Under the pieces are notes generated by a model. The model saw only the letters and a program-made list of their open reading frames with translations, made no database searches and was not told the origin of the DNA. Shown in pieces: positions 40,670-50,180 of a DNA stretch of 64,000 bases. Made by a program: the position numbers and the translations under genes. The stretch is from Algoriphagus aquimarinus (lineage in GTDB: Bacteria; Bacteroidota; Bacteroidia; Cytophagales; Cyclobacteriaceae), in the NCBI RefSeq assembly GCF_007997215.1, contig NZ_VORW01000012.1, forward strand, positions 56,226 through 120,225, written 5' to 3'. Positions within the stretch are counted from its first letter, which is position 1; every line of letters starts with the position of its first letter.

Positions 40670-42835
40670 TTACGCTCTTTTTATTCCAAGATTTAGATCC
40701 TGAAACTCCTTCTGATCAATAAAAGGCTGGCTTCTTAATCTTCTTTCAGTTGCACTGAAGATGGCATTTGCGATAGCTCCGCCAGTTGGTGGAAGGCAAG
40801 GCTCACCCAAACCTGTAGGATCAAATCCGCTGTCCACATAGTAAGTATCTACAGCTGGCACCTCTTTCATGCGTATCAATCGATACTTATCGAAGTTAGT
40901 TTGTGTAGGAAGTCCTCCTTCAAAAGTTAGATTTCCGTACATCGCATGTCCCATCCCATCGACTACTCCACCACGAACTTGATGATTAGCGCCAGTAGGA
41001 TTGACTACCATTCCACAGTCGGTGATTACATGTATTTTCTTTAGTGTAGGAGTTCCATTTTCCATCTCAATATCAGCTACTTGAGCTACGTATGTTCTAT
41101 GAGAGAAGTAAACAGAAAAACCCTGCTTCACATTTGGATTTTTACCCCAATTTGATTTCTCTGCGGCAACTTTTGTGACACCGATCATACGATCTACATT
41201 ATATTGCAATTCACCGCCAACTGGATTGGCTTTTGCTTTTTCCATTAGTTCCAATCTAAAATCAACAGGATCTTTCTTGGCTGCAAGTGCAACTTCATCA
41301 AGAAAGGACTGCTCGGCGTATGCCAAGAAATTGGTAATTGGTGCACGCCAGGCATTAGTAGTTATAGATGATTCATAATTCACATTTTCAATCAGCAGAT
41401 TGTCCACAGCTCCAGCAGGAAAATTATGCTCTCTAGTACTGTTTCCGGCATTCATACCTACTCCTCGCAGTTTGTAGCCAGTCATATTGCCATCGGCATC
41501 CAGCGCAGCTTCGAATCTATATCGCACAGCAGGTCGGTAGGCTCCACCAGTCAAATCATCTTCTCTACTCCAGGTTAGTTTCACCGGAGCATTCATCATT
41601 TTGGAAACATGAACTGCCTCGGCTACATAATCAGCACTTAGCCTTCTACCAAAACCACCTCCCAATCGAGTGATTTCAACAGTAATATTCTCGGGAGCAA
41701 TTCCTGATATTTCAGCCGCTGTACTTCTAGCTCGTTCTGGTGTCTGTGTGGGCCCAACCAATTCTACTTTGTCTGCTTGCACATGAGCAAAGAAATTCAT
41801 TGGCTCCATCGGAGAATGAGAAAGGAATGGACATTGGTACTCAGCGCTTACCACTTGAGCTGCGTTTTTAAAAGCTGCATTTACATTACCATCTTCCCGC
41901 TTTACTTCGGCTTTTCCATTTACCAGTAGATCTTTGAAAATCTCATCATGATCTGCTGAGCTTTCCACTTTGCCATCTGGTTCATATTCCACATTAAGAA
42001 GCTTCTTAGCTTTCATCAGTGGCCATGTAGATGTTCCTACCACAGCAACGCTGTTTTCAAAAGTTATCACATCCTTCACTCCATCTACATTTTTGGCAGC
42101 GGCATCATCTATGGATTTGATTTTCATTCCGAAAGGTGCCCGCTGAATCATAGCATGTAGCATTCCTTCTCTATAAAAATCCAGTCCAAAAAGCGGCTCT
42201 CCTGTGAAAATTGCTCCATTTTCCACATTCTTTACTGGAGTACCGATGATCTTAAAATCCTTTTTATCCTTTAATGGAATTTCATCTGGTGCGGTTAAAA
42301 GAGCTGCATCATTAGCTACTTCCCCATAACCAATTTTCTTTCCGCTGGCTTTATGGTAAATAATGCCTTCTGATGTATTCAATTCATCTGCAGATACTTC
42401 CCATTTCTTGGCAGCGGCAGCGACCAACAGGTACTTTGCCGTTGCTCCAGCTTTGCGAAGTCGCTCCCAAGAGTGAGGCATGGCACCTGAGCCACCAGTT
42501 AATTGTCGCTCAAATTTATCTGTGTCAAGATTTGCTTGTAGTACTCTTACTTTGCTCCAATCTGCATCCAATTCTTCGGCGACGACCATTGGAAAGGAAG
42601 TTTTAATATTTTGTCCCAATTCAGGATTAGGAGAATAAATCACGATATCTCCAGATGGCGCTATGCTCAAAAATGCATTGAAATTCTTGGCATTTGCAAG
42701 TACCTCTTCAGTGCTTAGCACTTCCATTTTTGGAGAGTCACAACTCATCCAGTTGAAGCCTATGAATAAGCCTCCTGCCGTGGTTCCTGCAATTTTTAGG
42801 AAGTCTCTTCGGTTAGTTTTTGTCAGTGTTGCCAT
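40670..42835 (-). CDS. iorB: IorB-type molybdopterin-binding hydroxylase subunit, Tat-exported
   Basis: The large subunit (721 residues) of a molybdenum hydroxylase of the xanthine dehydrogenase/isoquinoline 1-oxidoreductase type, which oxidises heterocycles or aldehydes. The N-terminus NRRDFLKIAGTTAGGLFIG is a twin-arginine signal, so the enzyme works in the periplasm; WMSC after it could be a lipobox. Moco-binding segments include GGGFGRRLS, WRAPITNFLAYAEQSFLDE and a C-terminal GLGEPCLPPTGGAIANA, where Glu is the expected catalytic base. It is two bases downstream of the iron-sulfur subunit. The substrate is unknown. Confidence 0.9.
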   Translation of the reverse strand: MATLTKTNRRDFLKIAGTTAGGLFIGFNWMSCDSPKMEVLSTEEVLANAKNFNAFLSIAPSGDIVIYSPNPELGQNIKTSFPMVVAEELDADWSKVRVLQANLDTDKFERQLTGGSGAMPHSWERLRKAGATAKYLLVAAAAKKWEVSADELNTSEGIIYHKASGKKIGYGEVANDAALLTAPDEIPLKDKKDFKIIGTPVKNVENGAIFTGEPLFGLDFYREGMLHAMIQRAPFGMKIKSIDDAAAKNVDGVKDVITFENSVAVVGTSTWPLMKAKKLLNVEYEPDGKVESSADHDEIFKDLLVNGKAEVKREDGNVNAAFKNAAQVVSAEYQCPFLSHSPMEPMNFFAHVQADKVELVGPTQTPERARSTAAEISGIAPENITVEITRLGGGFGRRLSADYVAEAVHVSKMMNAPVKLTWSREDDLTGGAYRPAVRYRFEAALDADGNMTGYKLRGVGMNAGNSTREHNFPAGAVDNLLIENVNYESSITTNAWRAPITNFLAYAEQSFLDEVALAAKKDPVDFRLELMEKAKANPVGGELQYNVDRMIGVTKVAAEKSNWGKNPNVKQGFSVYFSHRTYVAQVADIEMENGTPTLKKIHVITDCGMVVNPTGANHQVRGGVVDGMGHAMYGNLTFEGGLPTQTNFDKYRLIRMKEVPAVDTYYVDSGFDPTGLGEPCLPPTGGAIANAIFSATERRLRSQPFIDQKEFQDLNLGIKRA

Positions 42836-42837
42836 GA

Positions 42838-43296
42838 TTATTTGGAGTTAGCAGCCATCGCAACGGCCTCTCTGATCTTATGATAAGTACCACATCTACA
42901 AATATTTCTGTTCATAGCTTCATCTATTTCTTCCATGGATGGTTTTGGATTCTTTTCAAGAAAAGCTGAAGCATTCATGATTTGACCAGCTTGGCAGTAG
43001 CCACATTGAGCCACATCTACTTCTGCCCAGGCTTTTTGTACTGGATGGTCTCCATTTTCAGAAAGCCCTTCTATGGTAGTAATCTCATCTTCTGTAAGAC
43101 TAGCCGCTGGAGTGATGCAGGAGAACATTGCTTCGCCATTTCTATGGACGGTGCATGCACCGCATTGGGCAATGCCACAGGAGTATTTTGTACCGACTAA
43201 TCCGAGATGATCTCGAAGAACCCAAAGTAGTGGAGTGTCTTCTTCTACATCAACCGAATGAGCCTTGCCGTTGATTTTAAGGTTTATAAGTGCCAT
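42838..43296 (-). CDS. iorA: IorA-type [2Fe-2S] subunit of molybdenum hydroxylase
   Basis: A 152-residue electron-transfer subunit with two [2Fe-2S] clusters. The plant-ferredoxin-type cluster uses Cys40, Cys45, Cys48 and Cys60 (SCGIAQCGAC). The C-terminal one uses Cys98 and Cys101 (CGYC) plus Cys133 and Cys135 (CRC). It has no signal of its own and probably leaves the cell bound to the Tat-bearing large subunit. It precedes iorB by two bases in one operon. Confidence 0.93.
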   Translation of the reverse strand: MALINLKINGKAHSVDVEEDTPLLWVLRDHLGLVGTKYSCGIAQCGACTVHRNGEAMFSCITPAASLTEDEITTIEGLSENGDHPVQKAWAEVDVAQCGYCQAGQIMNASAFLEKNPKPSMEEIDEAMNRNICRCGTYHKIREAVAMAANSK

Positions 43297-43620
43297 GGTT
43301 ATTGGTTAAATTTATCCGTTTAAGTTAAAGAAATTCAGATTTACATGAAAACCGATTATAAAAATTTTAACAGTCATTATTAGTTAACTAACCCAACTCG
43401 GAAAATGTAACTATGCCAGTTTAGGGTTTCAAGCCGAATTTTCCATTTAAAAGGAGTATAAAAAACCCTTAGGTAAATATTTAAAACTTTGTGGATATGA
43501 GATTTAAGCCTTTTCTCGCTTACCCCATGCAAAATCTCATAACTTTTATCCAAAATTCCATAACACTTCCCTTGTAGAGTCTTTCTAAGTTTGTAATGTC
43601 AAACACGGACCAATAAGCTC
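43297..43620. promoter_or_regulatory. Divergent promoter region of iorA and copA
   Basis: A 324-bp gap between genes that point away from each other. It contains the perfect palindrome TAGTTAACTA at 43381-43390, a possible operator, and TAAGTTTG at 43586-43593, which matches the -7 TAnnTTTG pattern upstream of copA although no well-spaced -33 TTG is seen. No copper regulator box can be named. Confidence 0.4.
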
Positions 43621-45849
43621 ATGCCAAATTCAACTCAAATAGTACATAAGGAAACTTTCCCGGTAACAGGCATGACCTGCGCGGCATGTGCATCTAGTGT
43701 GGAGACTATTCTTTCCTATACAGACGGAGTCAAATCCGCTCAGGTAAACTTCGCGAGTAGTACCGTTTTAGTAGAATACACAGATGAAATCAATCCAGAA
43801 GGCTTAAATGCAGCACTTACTGCAATTGGCTACGGACTTATCACTGATACTGAAGATGTAGAAGAAAAAGTTTCAATTAAACAAAAAGAGCATTACCAAG
43901 AACTAAAAAGAGATACAATTGGAGCAGGGATTCTTACTCTTCCAATTTTCATCATTGGGATGTTTTTTATGCACTGGCATCCTGGAGCATGGTTTTCCCT
44001 AATCTTAGCTATCCCTGTCCTAGCCATATTTGGGAAAAGATTTTTTATCAGCGCATGGAAGCAAGCTAAAAACAGAACTGTCAATATGGATACGCTGGTG
44101 GCTTTGAGTACGGGCATAGCATTCATTTTCAGTCTTTTCAACACCCTCTTTCCTGAGTTCTGGATCAGCCGTGGATTTGAGCCACATGTGTATTACGAAG
44201 CGGCTACAGTGATTATTACCTTCATTCTTTTTGGTAAAATGTTGGAGGAAAACGCGAAGTCAAAAACTTCCTCTGCTCTCAAGAACCTAATGGGACTTCA
44301 ACCCAAAACATTGAAAGCAATAGTTGATGGTGAAGAGAAAGAAATTCCGATTTCTGAAGTTCAAAAAGGATATGAAATCATAGTTCGTCCCGGGGAGAAA
44401 ATCCCAGTGGATGGAAAAGTGATTTCGGGAAGTTCTTTTGTGGATGAAAGCATGATCAGCGGTGAACCTATTGCAGTGGAGAAATCAGAAACTGATGATG
44501 TTTTCGCTGGTACTATTAATCAAAAAGGAAGTTTTCACTTTAAAGCTGAAAAAGTCGGTAGCGAAACACTCCTTTCACAGATCATTAAACGAGTGCAAGA
44601 GGCTCAGGGAAGTAAAGCTCCAGTGCAGAAACTGGTGGATAAAATCGCTTCAATCTTTGTCCCTACTGTTATCGGAATTTCAATATTGACTTTTACAGTT
44701 TGGATGCTTGCGGGTGGAGAAGACGCTTTATCCCATGCGATATTAAATGCAGTTGCAGTGCTGGTAATTGCCTGTCCTTGTGCATTGGGACTTGCAACTC
44801 CTACCGCCATCATGGTGGGAATAGGAAAAGGTGCTGAAAACAACATTCTAATCAAAGATGCCGAAAGCCTGGAAATAGCACATAAAGTGAATGCGATTAT
44901 CCTTGACAAAACAGGAACGATCACCGCCGGTAAACCTACAGTTTCGAACGTAAACTGGGAAAATGAGGAATTGAAAACTGAGTTTGCACCAATCCTTCTT
45001 GCAATTGAATCCAAGTCAGAGCATCCATTGGCAGATGCTGTGAGTAAAAAACTAACCGAAGAAGGATTCAAAGCTGAATCAATTACCGACTTTCAGAGCT
45101 TAACTGGAAAAGGTGTAGAAGCTAAAAATCAGTCAGGTCAAAAGTTCGTGGTGGGAAATGCAAAATTGATCGAAGCTAATGGAATTTCAGTTAATTCGGA
45201 GTTGAAGGAATTAGCTAAAACATGGAGTAATGAAGCCAAAACAGTGGTATTCTTTGCTAATGAAGCCACTGTCCTTGCGGTAGTAGCCATTTCCGATGAG
45301 ATCAAACCAAGCTCAAAATCTGCCATTCAAAAACTAAAAGAGAAAGGAATAGAAGTTTACATGTTAACTGGTGACAATCAGCAAACTGCTGCGGCAGTGG
45401 CCAAGCAGGTGGGTGTGACGGACTTCAAAGCGGAGGTGATGCCTTCAGACAAATCAAACTTTGTCAAAGAACTCCAAGCTAAAGGTAAGATAGTAGCCAT
45501 GGTGGGTGATGGTATCAACGATTCAGAAGCTTTGGCGCAAGCTGATGTTAGTATCGCCATGGGGCACGGTTCAGATATTGCAATGGATGTGGCGAAAATG
45601 ACCATAATTTCTTCTGACTTGAGCGTAATTCCAAAAGCCTTGAATTTATCATCTCTGACTGTTCGTGGCATCAAGGAAAACCTATTCTGGGCCTTTATTT
45701 ACAACCTGATTGGTATCCCAATTGCAGCAGGAGTCCTCTTTCCTATCAACGGATTCTTACTTGATCCTATGATTGCAGGAGCTGCAATGGCGTTTAGTTC
45801 TGTATCCGTTGTGTTGAATAGCTTACGGTTGAAGGGAAAAAAAATCTAA
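43621..45849 (+). CDS. copA: Copper-exporting P1B-1 ATPase CopA
   Basis: Pumps Cu+ out of the cytoplasm using ATP. The 742-residue protein has one N-terminal HMA domain with Cys20-Ala-Ala-Cys23 (GMTCAAC), membrane helices from about residue 97, the transport motif Cys385-Pro-Cys387 in [17 protein letters not shown], the phosphorylated Asp429 in [14 protein letters not shown] in the nucleotide domain, and [18 protein letters not shown] marks the Cu+ (P1B-1) class, unlike the CPH pump at 58150. It is divergent from the hydroxylase operon and followed by a small HMA protein 230 bp further on. Confidence 0.95.
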   Translation: MPNSTQIVHKETFPVTGMTCAACASSVETILSYTDGVKSAQVNFASSTVLVEYTDEINPEGLNAALTAIGYGLITDTEDVEEKVSIKQKEHYQELKRDTIGAGILTLPIFIIGMFFMHWHPGAWFSLILAIPVLAIFGKRFFISAWKQAKNRTVNMDTLVALSTGIAFIFSLFNTLFPEFWISRGFEPHVYYEAATVIITFILFGKMLEENAKSKTSSALKNLMGLQPKTLKAIVDGEEKEIPISEVQKGYEIIVRPGEKIPVDGKVISGSSFVDESMISGEPIAVEKSETDDVFAGTINQKGSFHFKAEKVGSETLLSQIIKRVQEAQGSKAPVQKLVDKIASIFVPTVIGISILTFTVWMLAGGEDALSHAILNAVAVLVIACPCALGLATPTAIMVGIGKGAENNILIKDAESLEIAHKVNAIILDKTGTITAGKPTVSNVNWENEELKTEFAPILLAIESKSEHPLADAVSKKLTEEGFKAESITDFQSLTGKGVEAKNQSGQKFVVGNAKLIEANGISVNSELKELAKTWSNEAKTVVFFANEATVLAVVAISDEIKPSSKSAIQKLKEKGIEVYMLTGDNQQTAAAVAKQVGVTDFKAEVMPSDKSNFVKELQAKGKIVAMVGDGINDSEALAQADVSIAMGHGSDIAMDVAKMTIISSDLSVIPKALNLSSLTVRGIKENLFWAFIYNLIGIPIAAGVLFPINGFLLDPMIAGAAMAFSSVSVVLNSLRLKGKKI

Positions 45850-45922
45850 AAACTCATTATTCAACATTAAACATTCATCATTTGAAATTGTACCAAGGAT
45901 ACTTAATACGACTAATAGCTAC

Positions 45923-45986
45923 GTCAGTCCGAGCGGAGTCGAGGACAAAAGTAGCTTGGTTACACTTCGACTTCGCTCAGTGTGAC
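45923..45986. repeat. Inverted pair of CTGAGCGAAGTCGA-type repeats
   Basis: GTCAGTCCGAGCGGAGTCGA (45923-45942) and TCGACTTCGCTCAGTGTGAC (45967-45986) are inverted copies of one family, with a third member at 38678. A palindrome TCCGCCACGGCGGA lies close by at 46029-46042. No gene occupies 45850-46080. Confidence 0.7.
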
Positions 45987-46080
45987 AACTCCGGCCAGGT
46001 ATCATATTAAAAACCCAAAATTTTCCAATCCGCCACGGCGGACAAGTTCTTAAATATTTAAATTTTCAAATCTTATCAAA

Positions 46081-46290
46081 ATGAAAACTCAAAAATTCAA
46101 AACCAACATCAACTGTGGCAATTGCTTAGCAAAGGTCACTCCTATTCTAAATGCCGAACCAAAGATCGATTCCTGGTCTGTGGACTTACAAAGTGACGAT
46201 AGAATCCTAACTGTAGAATCTGAGGAAATTACAGCGGATGAAGTATTCAAAACAGTCTTGAAAGCAGGATTTATCGCAAAACCAGAGTAA
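46081..46290 (+). CDS. CopZ-like heavy-metal-associated domain protein
   Basis: A 69-residue single HMA-fold protein, MKTQKFKTNINCGNCLAKVT, with the metal-binding Cys12-Gly-Asn-Cys15 (Asn-Cys-Gly-Asn-Cys). The loop differs from the usual MxCxxC, having Ile-Asn before the first Cys. It follows copA in the same direction and likely carries Cu+ to or from the pump as a chaperone. Full length for the family. Confidence 0.85.
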   Translation: MKTQKFKTNINCGNCLAKVTPILNAEPKIDSWSVDLQSDDRILTVESEEITADEVFKTVLKAGFIAKPE

Positions 46291-46500
46291 TGCTGCGGAA
46301 TCCCTATAAATAGCTGAATGCAATCTTGATCCTACAATCACCGAATTTGAATAATATGTCTCCGAAGCTTCAGTAAATTAAAACTTTATGGACTTTATTT
46401 CTTTGTGATGAAAAATGAGTTTACCACAAAAGTGATAAAGCCAACAAAGTTAAGTTGACTGGGCACGAACAGATCAATTTTCATTTCTTAACTATGAGAA

Positions 46501-46544
46501 CTATGTGCCTATGTGGTGGAATAATTTACCACATAGGCACATAG
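46501..46544. repeat. Perfect 17-bp inverted repeat
   Basis: CTATGTGCCTATGTGGT (46501-46517) and ACCACATAGGCACATAG (46528-46544) are perfect inverse arms around a 10-base AT-rich loop. It lies in the 46291-46743 gap, which holds no other gene. No T run follows, so it is not a standard terminator. Confidence 0.8.
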
Positions 46545-46743
46545 AAAACATAGATAGTAACTAAAGAATAGGCTTAAAAAATATTTAATGAAAGCTTGTG
46601 GCTTTGTTTCCTTGGGGTAAAAAAGAGAATCAAACCACAAAGTATTAAATGGAATAAAGTTAAACTGGCTTCTGTTGAGAGGCTAGAGATTTGTGATATC
46701 GAGTACTATCATCAAATTTGTAGTTAGAATAATCCTATGTCCA

Positions 46744-47529
46744 ATGTATTATCTCCACCAAGTCCATCTTCCTACCAGCAGAAGCACTCAGTTTCCCTAT
46801 TCGATACGGTCTTTGGCTGAATTGGAAACTATGACCTTCGAAAATCCGGTGACGATTTTTGTTGGAGAAAATGGTTCGGGAAAGTCAACCTTACTCAAAG
46901 CCTTAGCGATCAAATTGAATTTGCCAGCTATTGGCAGCACAGATTTGGAACAAGATGACACGCTGGATGGAGTCAAATCTTATGGTGAAAGCATTATCAG
47001 CAGATGGAAAGATAAAGCTTACAGAGGCTTTTTCTTCAGAGCCGAGGATTACTTTGGGTTCGTGAAACGACTTCGGAATTTGGACGACGAACTTAAAGGA
47101 GACATTGTTGATTTCGAAAAAAGACTGAGTGGAACTGGTTTAAAACTGGCTGTGGGGGCCGTTCAAGGCCAGAAAGAGGCTCTTCTTAGAAAATATGGAA
47201 ACCTTACTGAAGTTTCCCATGGAGAGGGTTTTCTAAAAGTATTGGAAGGCAGGTTGCAAGCTGAAGGGATTTATCTAATAGATGAACCTGAGGCTGCCCT
47301 ATCTCCTCAGAGGCAATTGGCGCTTTTCTCATTAATCAAAAATCTGGCGGAGAATCATAGCTGTCAGTTTATCATCGCTACCCACTCACCCATCTTAATG
47401 ACTCTCCCAAATGCAACGATATTCCAGTTTGGAGATCAGATTCAGAAAGTGAATTATGAGGATACAGAGCATTTTACCGTCTTAAAAAACTTCCTGAATA
47501 ACCCAGAAGCTTTCTTGAGGCATTTATAG
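46744..47529 (+). CDS. AAA/ABC-type predicted ATPase (COG3910-like)
   Basis: I take the start at ATG 46744 (MYYLHQVHLP), the position where family similarity begins; the longer GTG frame from 46693 is less likely. The 261-residue protein has Walker A GENGSGKST at residues 41-49, an ABC-like EVSHGEGFL signature, Walker B IYLIDEPEAALSP and a switch His in IATHSP. It is a single-domain stand-alone ATPase with no membrane partner nearby. Members of this group are often near toxins or defence genes, but nothing else here supports that, so the role is open. Confidence 0.85.
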   Translation: MYYLHQVHLPTSRSTQFPYSIRSLAELETMTFENPVTIFVGENGSGKSTLLKALAIKLNLPAIGSTDLEQDDTLDGVKSYGESIISRWKDKAYRGFFFRAEDYFGFVKRLRNLDDELKGDIVDFEKRLSGTGLKLAVGAVQGQKEALLRKYGNLTEVSHGEGFLKVLEGRLQAEGIYLIDEPEAALSPQRQLALFSLIKNLAENHSCQFIIATHSPILMTLPNATIFQFGDQIQKVNYEDTEHFTVLKNFLNNPEAFLRHL

Positions 47530-47555
47530 ATGGATAGCTGCTCTTCATAAAAGTG

Positions 47556-48767
47556 CTACAATGAATTTGATTTCTTGTCTACTTTTTCCAAAAGTTCAAA
47601 TAGAGGAGTAGATGAAATGATTAAAGATAATTGCTCCAACAATAATTTAAACTCACTTCTAAGCATTCTATCATCTTCCCCATAATCCCAAATCGGGCAA
47701 ATCACCCGTTCAAACAAGGAATCAAAACTTAATTCTTTGCGATAAATTTGATAAGGATCTTCATCTCCAGAAAGTGTGGAAGAAGGAAAATTCAAGGCTC
47801 TAAAGCCTAGTAAATCGACCAAGGCCCTAAAGCTGATAATTGCTGTTCCCGGATCGTTAATTCCGGGACTGAGTGCTTTGAGAGCAATCTCAGAAAGTTG
47901 CCTGAAGCCATATTCATAATTACGTTCTACAGACTCCTGCGTACTAATTATTATTCCGAGTAATGCTTCTTCTACTTGATCGTCGTCCAGAGCTCTGCTA
48001 CATTTAAGTATAGGCTGACCTCGCAGAATATAGGTTCCCATGGGATAAATTGAGAGCAGGCTGCACTTATTCTTTGACATGAAATCCTTCATTTCTTTGT
48101 AATCAAAACCTTCAAAAATTCCCGATCTCGATGCTCTTACAATTGACATGGCAGCAAATTCAGTTAACTCCTTAACTTCAGTAGTTGAATTGCAAAAATC
48201 CTTCATTCCTTCAAATGTGGATGATTTGATTCGATCAATAATGACGTCATATTTGACTGACTGGGTAATATAATGAAGAAAATAAATGAAGAGAAAAATA
48301 TCAAAGACGGTGATAACAGTCAGTAAAAGGATACTTAGAGAAGGAATTTGAAATGAATCTCCAGTATCTCTAATTGTGCTGAAAAGGAAAAAAGTGTAAA
48401 CAATCGTTCCTATATAAATCCCAAGTACAATTTGCTGAAATCGGTTGCCTATGAGCTTGTCTAAGACCCTATTGCTCATCTGAGAAGCCGCCTGACTAAG
48501 GACGATCATCACCATCGAGAAGCTGAAAACTGTGAGCGAAATAATCCCTCCGGCTATAGCACCTAAGATACTTCGGGCAGTAGATGGATCTATGATGGTC
48601 AGCCAAGGGATGTCCACTTTAAGTTGCTGACCAACATCAGATAAGTCAAAATAAAATATTATTAATGCCAAGACTAAAAACCCTAAGCTTATAAATCCTG
48701 GTATAAATGCAATACTTGAAACGAAGGTCTGATACTTGGCAATCAGCCAAATTCTGATTTTATCCAT
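47556..48767 (-). CDS. DUF2254 membrane protein
   Basis: A 403-residue protein of the DUF2254 family. Four membrane segments are seen in the N-terminal 170 residues (GFISLGFLVLALIIFYFDL; GAIAGGIISLTVFSFSMVMI; VLGIYIGTIVYTFFLFSTI; ILLLTVITVFDIFLFIYFL), followed by a soluble C-terminal part with ALKALSPGINDPGTAIISF, the conserved core of the family. The function is not known. It is convergent with the ATPase gene upstream by about 26 bp. Confidence 0.85.
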   Translation of the reverse strand: MDKIRIWLIAKYQTFVSSIAFIPGFISLGFLVLALIIFYFDLSDVGQQLKVDIPWLTIIDPSTARSILGAIAGGIISLTVFSFSMVMIVLSQAASQMSNRVLDKLIGNRFQQIVLGIYIGTIVYTFFLFSTIRDTGDSFQIPSLSILLLTVITVFDIFLFIYFLHYITQSVKYDVIIDRIKSSTFEGMKDFCNSTTEVKELTEFAAMSIVRASRSGIFEGFDYKEMKDFMSKNKCSLLSIYPMGTYILRGQPILKCSRALDDDQVEEALLGIIISTQESVERNYEYGFRQLSEIALKALSPGINDPGTAIISFRALVDLLGFRALNFPSSTLSGDEDPYQIYRKELSFDSLFERVICPIWDYGEDDRMLRSEFKLLLEQLSLIISSTPLFELLEKVDKKSNSL

Positions 48768-49119
48768 CTGAATATGATAGTTATTTTTGCTGAGGTATTC
48801 TGAAAAGTAGTTGAATTAGAGCCCCAAATCCAGAAGTTCTTATCCAATTACGAGTTTTATTACCTTTTTAATTCTAATCAAACAGCTTCAATTTAATAGG
48901 TTCACAAGTATATCCACTTCTTATTATCTCGAAAAGATGGTTTATTCAAATAAAAAAATTCTCAATTATTGTACGCTCAGTTTACTCAGACACTTGAAAG
49001 GAAGCCTCCTTCAGTCCTAGGATTCGGGATTTGTAATTATGATCTACTATCTTCGAATTTGTAAACTGAATGAATTCCTTTCACTATTCAAGGCATAAAA
49101 TACTCTCAGAAGACCTCAA
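48768..49119. other. Divergent intergenic region
   Basis: About 350 AT-rich bases between the DUF2254 gene and the CHY-finger gene. I see no gene, no clear repeat and no secure promoter. Confidence 0.4.
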
Positions 49120-49545
49120 ATGAAAACCCTTCTCATTTCCTTTTTTATCCTCTTTACCATGCAAGTCCTTGCACAGCAAGAACCACTTCTACCTATCGTC
49201 CGCTCAGAGATCAAAGGCATAAACATCTATGGTAAAACCGTCGATAACCAGACTCGTTGCCAACACTGGCATTCGGATCTGGATGTGATTGCGATCAAGT
49301 TTAAATGCTGTGATAAGTATTATCCATGCTTCTCATGCCACGAAGAAGAAGCGGATCACAAGCCTGAAGTTTGGCCAAAAGCAGAGTTTGATACTAAAGC
49401 GATTCTATGCGGAGTTTGCGGATCGGAACTTACAATCTCTGAATACCAAGCCAGCGGAAATACCTGTCCAAACTGTACAGCAGCTTTCAACCCTGGCTGT
49501 AGCAAGCATTATCATTTGTATTTTGAGACTAATTCAGAAAAATAG
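49120..49545 (+). CDS. CHY zinc finger protein with an N-terminal signal peptide
   Basis: A 141-residue protein whose core is a CHY zinc finger: TRCQHWHSDLDVIAIKFKCC, YPCFSCHEEEADH, then CGVCG, CPNC and a final CSKHYH. It binds three zinc ions in known relatives such as yeast Hot13. The first 19 residues (MKTLLISFFILFTMQVLAQ) form a Sec signal peptide, which CHY proteins normally lack. No alternative Met exists between the signal and the finger. It is just upstream of the copper operon in the same direction, so an envelope role in metal or thiol handling is inferred. Confidence 0.85.
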   Translation: MKTLLISFFILFTMQVLAQQEPLLPIVRSEIKGINIYGKTVDNQTRCQHWHSDLDVIAIKFKCCDKYYPCFSCHEEEADHKPEVWPKAEFDTKAILCGVCGSELTISEYQASGNTCPNCTAAFNPGCSKHYHLYFETNSEK

Positions 49546-49657
49546 ATTACAATCGAATAGGCAAAATATAGATTATCAATGCCTTACGGTTGATCTAGGT
49601 ATGATAATTTCTCTTTTTTCCCAGAAAAACTAAACCTACTGAACATTATTTCGTAAT

Positions 49658-50083
49658 TTGAACACATTGAAAAAGCACATTTCCATTGCACTCGCACTTC
49701 TCCTGATGCTCTCCAGCATAGGAATGGCTAAGAGTACCCATATCTGCATGGGGTCGGAAATGATGGCAGAATTCGGTCTGGCAACCAAGTACTTGGACTG
49801 TGGGATGAATGCACAGCAACATGATGACTCTTCCAACTCTCATCAAAGTATAGATCCTATCGAATGCTGCCAAAACCAATTCGAACTGGTTCACAATGAC
49901 AGTGACCAAAATCTTAAAGTCGTACAAATCGACGCTGCCCAACTTATTTTTATTGCAGCCTTCACACAAACTTTTATCTTCGGAATAACTCCAATCACTT
50001 CCACAGAGCAACCCACCCCCTACATTACTCCACCCTCGATTGAAAAGGACTTGAGCGTCCTCTTCCAATCATTCTTGATTTAA
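49658..50083 (+). CDS. HYC_CC_PP family protein
   Basis: A 141-residue exported protein with signal sequence ISIALALLLMLSSIGMA. It shows the family marks: STHICMG, IECCQNQ and PTPYITPPS. Such small proteins typically sit directly ahead of heavy-metal RND pumps in Bacteroidota, as here; their role is not known. There is no ATG for the signal: the start is TTG, at 49658 or, giving MKKHISIALAL, at 49667. It lies 98 bp upstream of cusA. Confidence 0.8.
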   Translation: MNTLKKHISIALALLLMLSSIGMAKSTHICMGSEMMAEFGLATKYLDCGMNAQQHDDSSNSHQSIDPIECCQNQFELVHNDSDQNLKVVQIDAAQLIFIAAFTQTFIFGITPITSTEQPTPYITPPSIEKDLSVLFQSFLI

Positions 50084-50097
50084 TACTTCTAGGTAAT

Positions 50098-50111
50098 AGG
50101 TCGATCGACCT
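50098..50111. promoter_or_regulatory. Palindrome AGGTCGATCGACCT upstream of cusA
   Basis: A perfect 14-bp palindrome followed by CTTTTTAG. It could be an operator or a weak attenuator hairpin between the HYC_CC_PP gene and cusA. No known regulator site is claimed. Confidence 0.4.
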
Positions 50112-50180
50112 CTTTTTAGCTAATGGTTTTCAACTACTTAGCCAATTATTTCTAGTTTCTCCTTTTACCAGGATTAAATC

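Noticed and set aside
46744..47529. Part of a two-gene retron or toxin-antitoxin defence system
   Set aside because: No reverse transcriptase, nuclease or antitoxin is next to it; the neighbour is a convergent DUF2254 gene.
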